From the NCBI RefSeq assembly GCF_004210375.1, contig NC_134825.1:42402348-42466347 (forward strand): a DNA stretch of 64,000 nucleotides, given 5' to 3'. Source of the DNA: Tachypleus tridentatus (taxonomy: Eukaryota > Arthropoda > Merostomata > Xiphosura > Limulidae). Position 1 is the first letter of the stretch. Every line of letters begins with the position of its first letter. Below the pieces are notes generated by a model. It did not search any database. It was not told the origin of the DNA and was given only the letters and a program-made list of their open reading frames with translations. This document shows, in pieces, positions 57,576-64,000 of this stretch. Position numbers and translations under genes: made by a program.

Positions 57576-57858
57576 GACCTGGCATGGCCAAGCGTGTTAA
57601 GGCGTTCGACTCGTAATCCGAGGGTCGCGGGTTCGAATCCCGGTCGCACCAAACATGCTCGCCCTTTCAGCCTTTGGGGCGTTATAATGTGACGGTCAAT
57701 ACCACTATTCGTTGGTAAAAGAGTAGCCCAAGAGTTGGCGGTGGGTAGTGATGACTAGCTGCCTTCCCTTTAGTCTTACACTGCTAAATTAGGGACGGCT
57801 TGCGCAGATAGCCCTCGAGTAGCTTTGTGCGAAATTAAAAAAAAAAACAACAAACAAA
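57576..57858 (+). mobile_element. Family A SINE with perfect 12-bp target duplication
   Basis: One of the best preserved copies; flanks are taagtggtaaaa at 57564-57575 and 57859-57870. The head B box is ggttcgaatcc and the tail is poly-A followed by caacaaacaaag. Confidence 0.93.
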
Positions 57859-57870
57859 GTAAGTGGTAAA

Positions 57871-58499
57871 ATCTCGTTAGTAGGTCAGACGAGAATTGGT
57901 CAACTTTTACCATAGCGCACGGTATATTCCTTGTTTCTTGCCTGTCAGTTACAAATTAGAGCAGTTATTCACGGATAACGTTTAGTGTAGCTTTGCGCAA
58001 GAATTTTGTAAAAAAAAACAAAACAAACAACAAAACACTAAACACTTATCTTACGACATTTATTTATTTTGTCTTTTGATACAATGATCAAAGGTTTGTT
58101 TTCAGGAGTGTATTTTTATCATGCGTTTTCGTTCTATTTCAAATTTCATTACTGTATGTTTGCAGTTTCTAAGTGTGAAAGGTATACAGCCTGAAAGCGT
58201 GCAGATGATTAAACTACAGTTCAGGTGTGAACATGCTCAGTGAATAGAGCAAGGACTCTGAAATATACTTTCGGGACTGAGAACTAATAATAATCACAGT
58301 TGATATTTGTTTCAGTTGTAATAAAAAGCGGGGACCAAACACTCCAGTTTTTCGTTGTTTAAATGACACTTTTTTTTAAACGTTGCCCCTCTTATTGTTA
58401 TTTAAAAGTTTTTGTAAAATGCTTTGATTAGATTAGTTCCCGAAGACAAAGAAGCCGACTAGATCTGTCGTAAATCGTAACACATGTTAAATGTGTTTG
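57871..58499. other. No gene; tail scrap
   Basis: A SINE tail fragment (gtgtagctttgcgcaagaat, then A-rich) lies at about 57983-58030. Otherwise AT-rich. Confidence 0.4.
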
Positions 58500-58605
58500 T
58501 TTTTTAATGCAGAGCCAAATAGACTGTCTGCTGTGCTTACCGTGGGAAATCGAACCATGGATTTTAGCATCACAAGTCTGTAGTTGTCCAACCGGGAGAC
58601 ACAGA
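58500..58605 (-). mobile_element. Family B SINE (diverged)
   Basis: Contains agccaaatagactgtctgct, gtgcttaccgtgggaaatcg, aaccatggattttagcatc and ccgggagac. Confidence 0.6.
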
Positions 58606-58787
58606 GGTATACAGTGAATATTTCCTTTTGATTTACACACTTGTTTTGGTCTGTCTTCTGTAATCTATGTTCCTTACATTCTTTAGAAAACCAGAATTTT
58701 TTTTTATCTTTTTAAAGCACAGGTTGGATCTGTGATTGAGCTTGGGACTTCGAAGCTGACAAACTGGGCCTGAATATGAGTTAACGT

Positions 58788-58876
58788 TAAGCTATCAGCT
58801 GTGTCCACCATCGAGGATCGAAACCTGGCTCTTATATTGTTGTAAATACGTAGAATTACCATCAGAGAACACTGGG
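58788..58876 (-). mobile_element. Family C-like SINE (diverged)
   Basis: gctgtgtccaccatcgagga, tcgaaacctggctcttatat and acgtagaattaccatcagag resemble a reverse family C head and junction. Confidence 0.5.
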
Positions 58877-59544
58877 GAGAAAGATAGCTGAAAAACTTAC
58901 TATTTTGAGAATTTTTTTCTTTTACAGTTGGTTCATATTTAAAAGAAGTTTAATGCCAGAAACATGTTTCAACTAGTTTTATTACTAGAAACTCAAAGAG
59001 TTTTATAGTAAATTAAAGTTAAAAAGAAACGACACAAACTAGAATAATATCACATATCTTACATTTTTAAAAACCACTGCACTAGCGTTACAGGTTAAAA
59101 ATAAATCGTATTCTATTTGTTTTGCCGCTGAGAAAGTTAATAATGTAAAGATTTTATTCTCCATGTAAACTCGAGGCAGCTTAGTCTACTATGTGAACGT
59201 TAGCCGAATCAAATAATATAGTCCAACTTCATCTCTATTCTTATTTGAGTCCTTTTATTTCAACTTCAGTAGCCAGCTCTATGTATATATATATGTTAGA
59301 GATACCTTTATAACCTTATACCTGTTTTCTTACTTGTTTATAAGTTGGTGTACGTGGGTTGTTAGGTTGTAGAGTGTATTCTAAAGTTTTATAAAGGTTT
59401 GCATATCATAATAATAAAATATCTAGTCAAAATCGTGAAGACTGTTTCAGATATTATAATATCATAGCCAGTTGAAGAGAAATAATGATGAGCGATAAAA
59501 GAAATCTCGGTTTTAGCTATTCGTCGATTTTCGGTTTTAGGAAG
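58877..59544. other. No gene recognised
   Basis: AT-rich; short TA run near 59284. Confidence 0.42.
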
Positions 59545-59640
59545 TCCCAAGTGGCAAAGCGGTATGTCTGCGAATGTCCGTGGTGAGCAGAGCACAAATA
59601 TCCCATTGTGTAGCTTTGTGCGTAATTCTAAACAAACAAA
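59545..59640 (+). mobile_element. Family B SINE with internal deletion
   Basis: Head caagtggcaaagcggtatgt joins directly to gtccgtggtgagcagagcac, and the tail is tgtgtagctttgtgcgtaat. Confidence 0.72.
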
Positions 59641-59867
59641 TAAATCGATTTTGGGACGTTCTGGATAGCTGAAAAGTGGCACATACACAAGATATTGAGC
59701 GACTCTGCCAAATAGCCCCTATATCTAGATGATGATGAGTTGTACAGAACAAAATACAGGAGTGTTTTGTATTACTTTAACACGAGCTTTGTACTATCTT
59801 TATACAGAAGGTGCTAAGAAACTCGCCGAAAAGAAATAGAATAGTAAGTAATAAGCCCCCCCCCTCT

Positions 59868-59995
59868 CCAGTGGCACAGCAGCATGTTTGTGGATCCAAC
59901 TGCTAAAAACCGGCTTTCGATACCCGTGGTGGCCAGAGCACAGATGTTCCTTTGCATAGCTTTGTGCTTAATTACAAAAAAACAAAACCAAATAA
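59868..59995 (+). mobile_element. Family B SINE (full length)
   Basis: ctccagtggcacagcagcat, ctaaaaaccggctttcgata, cccgtggtggccagagcaca, then gcatagctttgtgcttaatt and an A-rich end; this is the best family B example. Confidence 0.8.
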
Positions 59996-60953
59996 TATAA
60001 ATTTTGACCTGTTATTCATTTCAATAAATACATTTATATCTTTATTCGCAGGATTACAACTGAAAAGTAAAACGTTCAGCGGTTCAAACACTTGTTCAAA
60101 TAACGATGATTTTCAAAGTAAAATTATAACGATATAAATTAGTACATGTAAAGGTACTTAGAGAAATTAATACAAAGACATCTTTATCTCGCTAAAGTAT
60201 TTCTAGGCAATTTTGGACACCACCTAAAGTTTTATAATACCTTACTAATCTTAAGTTAGTTGAATTTACAAAAGGTCGCCTTAGGAACACATAATTAAAA
60301 GTTAATTTCTGATTGGTTTATTGACAACAAATCGCCCTTGGAAACAACAATAAACGTAATCACTTGTTTGTCTAGACTAATATTTAGGCTGACTTATAAT
60401 ATACATTGAATCTTCATATCTATGTATACTTGGTTTTCAAATAGGAGTACACATCTATCACTAACAACACACATTTAGCTATACTCTACAGATATCTGCT
60501 TAATAAGTATTCTCCATGTTATTGCCACTTTGTCCCAATTGTTCCAAGTATACAAAAGCTACACATAAATGCTTAATTGGGTTTGATTGCCACAGACACC
60601 TGTACCTTAATAATAGCCTTTCTACAGTAAAGACACATCACTGTCAACAGAAACTTGGGCTCATTAGCGAAACAGCTTTAGAAAACAGATTAATAAAGAC
60701 GTTGTTTTGACAATGGCAAGAGAACATGGAATATGCTTCAAGAAATGATATTCTTTCACGATTAAGCGAAGCTGCTTTATTGTTCATTATTCACGTACTC
60801 ATTGAAACAACTGGAGTAGCAATGAAAGTTTTTATTTCTTTCAACATTATTTTGTTATGGAATCTAACCAGGTTTTAGTTTGTCCGATTTCCTTACCGAG
60901 TGCTTTCAAATAGCGAAATCTAAAGTATAATGTTCTTCTTCTATTTCACTATT
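59996..60953. other. No gene recognised
   Basis: AT-rich. Frames at 59952-60137 and 60516-60710 have no domain. Confidence 0.42.
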
Positions 60954-61225
60954 AGGCCCTGGCATGGCCAGGTGGATTAAGGCGTTCGAGTCGTCATCCA
61001 AGGGTCGTGAGTTCGAATCCCCGTCGCACCAAACGTGCTCGCCCTTTCAGCCGTGGGGCGTTATAATGTTACGCTCAACCCCTCTATTCGTTGGTAAAAG
61101 AGTTGGCGGTGGGTGGTGATGACTAGCTGCCTTCCCTCTAGTCTTACACTCCTAAATTAGGGACTGCTAGCGCAGATATCCCTTGAGTAGCTTTGCGCGA
61201 AATTCAAAACAAATAAACATTTCAC
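60954..61225 (+). mobile_element. Family A SINE
   Basis: Forward copy from aggccctggcatggccaggt to gcgaaattcaaaacaaat, missing agtagcccaag in the centre. Confidence 0.88.
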
Positions 61226-62369
61226 CATTAACAAAGAACTACAAACAATTTATTATATTTACCTCTTCTGTACAGTTTACTCAGAAAGCAACACAGTTGC
61301 GTGATCTATTGATTTTTATTACCTGTTGGATAAGATCACGGAATCTTGTTTTTAGATATCAGTTAATGTAAATGTAGAAATTTACTCTTATCTTAGCGTT
61401 CAAACATCTCAGAAATACAGAACCTTAGCTGGTTCTAAGACTAAAATGTAACAAATGGATGGGAATGTGGTTGCATGTGAATGTTAGTACCAAATTACCC
61501 CATCACAACAAATGTAAAACCCCTTACAAGGCAGACAGCAAAACAACCTTCACATTAGTTACAGCGATTAAAGTATATTTATTTATGCCACCTTTATATC
61601 TGTAAAGTACGTTTGTTATCATGTTTAGTTAGCCAGTAATCAGACGGTTTGTGTTTGCTGAAAATCGTAGCACCTTCCTTATGTCTATTTATAGAATTTA
61701 AGAGAGTGATACGTGGGGCATTACATTTATTGTTCTTACCACGAATGATCCGATATTAATTATACGTGGAAAAAGTAGGCTTAGCCTACTACTAACACAA
61801 ATTAGTGTAATTCATTTATTAATGTTTACTTGTGGTACCCATTTGTTGCACAATTACTTGCAAGAATAGCAAATTCACTTGTATTTTTTTCTCTTTTTAT
61901 TTTAATTGTTTTTCATCGTTTTCATTCGTAAGATATATTTTTTGGAGGTTAGCTTATGAAGTAGAGTCGTGCACATTCATTGTTCCCTGTCACGTATTGT
62001 TGAGGCCTAACTAAGTGTATTATTTACAATACGTGAGTGTAATATATTTGGTTTACTGGTTCTACCGTTAGTTACCTAGGGTGCCAATGTATGAAGAAAA
62101 CTTTACTGTAACGCTGTACTTAGTTATTGAACAGATTCAGGTTTCTGTTCTTACTGCTTTAAAGCTAGATTTCAGAAACAAATTTTGTTGCATGGATGAA
62201 TTGTTTACAAGTTCATAAACAAACTACATTAAACTCTTTTCGTCACGTTTTTTAACTTCACTATGTTTTTTGATAATAATAGGATTATGTAAAAAAATTG
62301 ATTGAATTGCTAAAGAAAACGTTCATAGCATTTTTATGATATTATTAGTTAATTTTTAACTGATAAATC
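61226..62369. other. No gene recognised
   Basis: AT-rich; the short plus frames at 61183-61371 and 61832-62014 show no domain. Confidence 0.42.
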
Positions 62370-62526
62370 TGGAGGGAAGGCAGCCATCTTTACTCATCAG
62401 CTACTCTTTTTTGAATGAATAGTGAGTTTTGACCACCACAAGTCATCATAGTGAACTCATCACCCCAAATAACAAAGCACATTTTCTCCTTCCCATAATT
62501 ATTTAACCACCTGGCCATGCCGGGCC
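62370..62526 (-). mobile_element. Decayed family A SINE, 3' end lost
   Basis: Reverse copy with head aggcccggcatggccaggtg at 62526; the centre is reduced to ggagggaaggcagccatc and agctactctttttt. Confidence 0.7.
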
Positions 62527-62588
62527 TCAAGCTATGTGGATGAGCCTTGAAAAGACGAGACTGAAGTCAACAGCTCAAAGTACAACCA

Positions 62589-62858
62589 ATCAGGCATGGC
62601 CAGGTGGTTAAGGCACTCATCTCGAAATCTGAGGGTCGCAGGTTCGAATCCTCATCACACCAAAAACGCTCGCTCATTTATCCATGGGGACATTATTATG
62701 TGACGGTCAATCCCACTGTTCGTTGGTAAAAAGTAATTCAAGAGTTGGTGGTGGGTGGTGAAGACTAGCTGCCTTCTCTTTAGTCTTATACCGCTAAATT
62801 AGGGACAGCTAGCGCAGATATCTATTGTGTAGTTTTGGGCGAAATAAAAAAAACACAC
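62589..62858 (+). mobile_element. Family A SINE
   Basis: Forward copy from atcaggcatggccaggtggt to gcgaaataaaaaaaacacac; B box ggttcgaatcc. Confidence 0.88.
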
Positions 62859-64000
62859 AACTTGTGTCAGTTTTCACCATTACAACCATTATAGGAGGCC
62901 TAATTGTATTTCTTTAGTATATATATGCAATCATTAAATAGTTGGTCTGATATATATAGTATGGAATAATGATATAATTTTAGGCACAAGTCTAAAATTA
63001 TACAAATACATAAATTATTTTGGACTATTTTATTGGTGATTAAAATGTTTATGAAAATCCCATAAAAGTTTTATCAGTATTGTTGTCATTGTGCTCCACG
63101 TTAAGTCCGTATAATTAGAACCTTCGTATATTTTACGTTTCAACGATTCTTTTTGAGCCTAATTCCATTATAATACGGTCTCAACTTCCTGGCGAAGGGC
63201 ATTTCACTGAAACGTCGCAAAAACATAGTAGAAAATAATTTTCATTAAACATGCCAATTTATTCGTCATTATCACTTATCAAAGTTTTCTTCTCATGTCT
63301 TACGGAACAATAGTTACTTAAGCATTTTTGTGACAACTAGCTGGAAACCATGAACCCCTGTATTCGTAGTCTGAGCAGATACTCATCAGTCTACACACTA
63401 GCTGGCTTACTTAGTATTGTTGTAGTTAAGTGTTAATGCAAAATGGAGTGAATATTTTTATCTTAAATGCAATGAATTTGCGGCTTATGCGTTATTCAGT
63501 ATCATCCAAGTTTTGGCATTCGCCAAATGTAGATTTCATTTATTGTTTTCACGAGTCAGTTAGAAAATCTGTTTCATAATCATCACAATAGGTGCTTATG
63601 TATTTACTGATACAACGAATTTTATATGAGCTATCGTAACATCACTAACTCTTACAGAAATAGTCTAAAATGGATGTCGTGATTAATTTAATTCGTCATC
63701 AGCTAAATGGAATGATTTCAAAAATATTTCTTTATTAGCAATTGCCAATGACAGAAATCCGAATGGAAATTGATTCAACGGAGTTGTTTCCTGCTACGAA
63801 TTCAGAAAGAGCTTCTCAGATTTTCAGAGAGTTCAAAATGTTCTAACGCATCATGTTGTCATTACAGTAAAACTTGGAGCTTATAGGACGAACATTTATA
63901 TAAAACAATCAAGCAGTGCTTCTCAAAGTGTGTTTTTATTTGAAAACAATAGTGTATTACATAGGATTTCAGTTTATAAACTGGAAAATAAAGGTATAAT
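62859..64000. other. No gene recognised
   Basis: AT-rich to the end of the window; no repeat or coding frame of note. Confidence 0.45.

Overview
The window looks like gene-poor chelicerate DNA, most probably from a horseshoe crab (Xiphosura). Two things point that way. The only convincing protein-coding gene encodes a multi-copy precursor of -MMYF-amide, -LIHF-amide and -IMHF-amide peptides, the distinctive FMRFamide-like type that I recall being isolated from Limulus (for example GHSLLHF-amide and PDHHMMYF-amide). The rest is AT-rich eukaryotic intergenic and intronic DNA full of tRNA-derived SINEs and dead transposons. Species is inference; no database was available.

Layout. 1-793 is one arm of a diverged inverted duplication whose partner is at 26455-27242. 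881-6530 holds SINEs and an internally deleted Tc1 element with TA duplications (4762-5568). 7670-15729 on the minus strand is the neuropeptide gene: exon 1 (15630-15729) encodes the signal peptide, a 5.86-kb intron follows (with two minisatellites and SINEs), and one long exon (7670-9765) encodes all peptides. The predicted precursor has 731 residues. Eight canonical amidated peptides are predicted: five identical GHNMMYF-amides in a 51-bp tandem array, plus GHTLIHF-, SHQIMHF- and NAFLHF-amide. About ten further modules look decayed. A chimeric SINE with a 14-bp target duplication lies just upstream of exon 1.

16-36 kb is non-coding: SINEs, a broken LINE on the minus strand (about 21.2-23.5 kb) and a 30-bp minisatellite (35.7-36.0 kb). 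37-48 kb holds more SINEs, one of them rearranged into a perfect 47-bp palindrome, a GC-richer unexplained block (40.34-40.66 kb) and a Tigger/pogo remnant (45.08-46.18 kb). 49.4-51.5 kb holds a Penelope-like element with direct terminal repeats, in which the GIY-YIG endonuclease lies upstream of the RT-flanking region and the RT core is missing. 52-64 kb is SINEs plus a Tc1-like MITE (56697-56878).

Three tRNA-derived SINE families are distinguished here. Family A is about 270 bp, with a tRNA-Thr-like head, a conserved central domain and an A-rich tail. Family B is about 115 bp and shares A's 3' tail motif. Family C is about 105 bp, with a 'CGGTGGACTCAGC' junction. No ribosomal RNA, functional tRNA, CRISPR array or bacterial-type operon was seen. 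The short open frames elsewhere have no recognisable domains.
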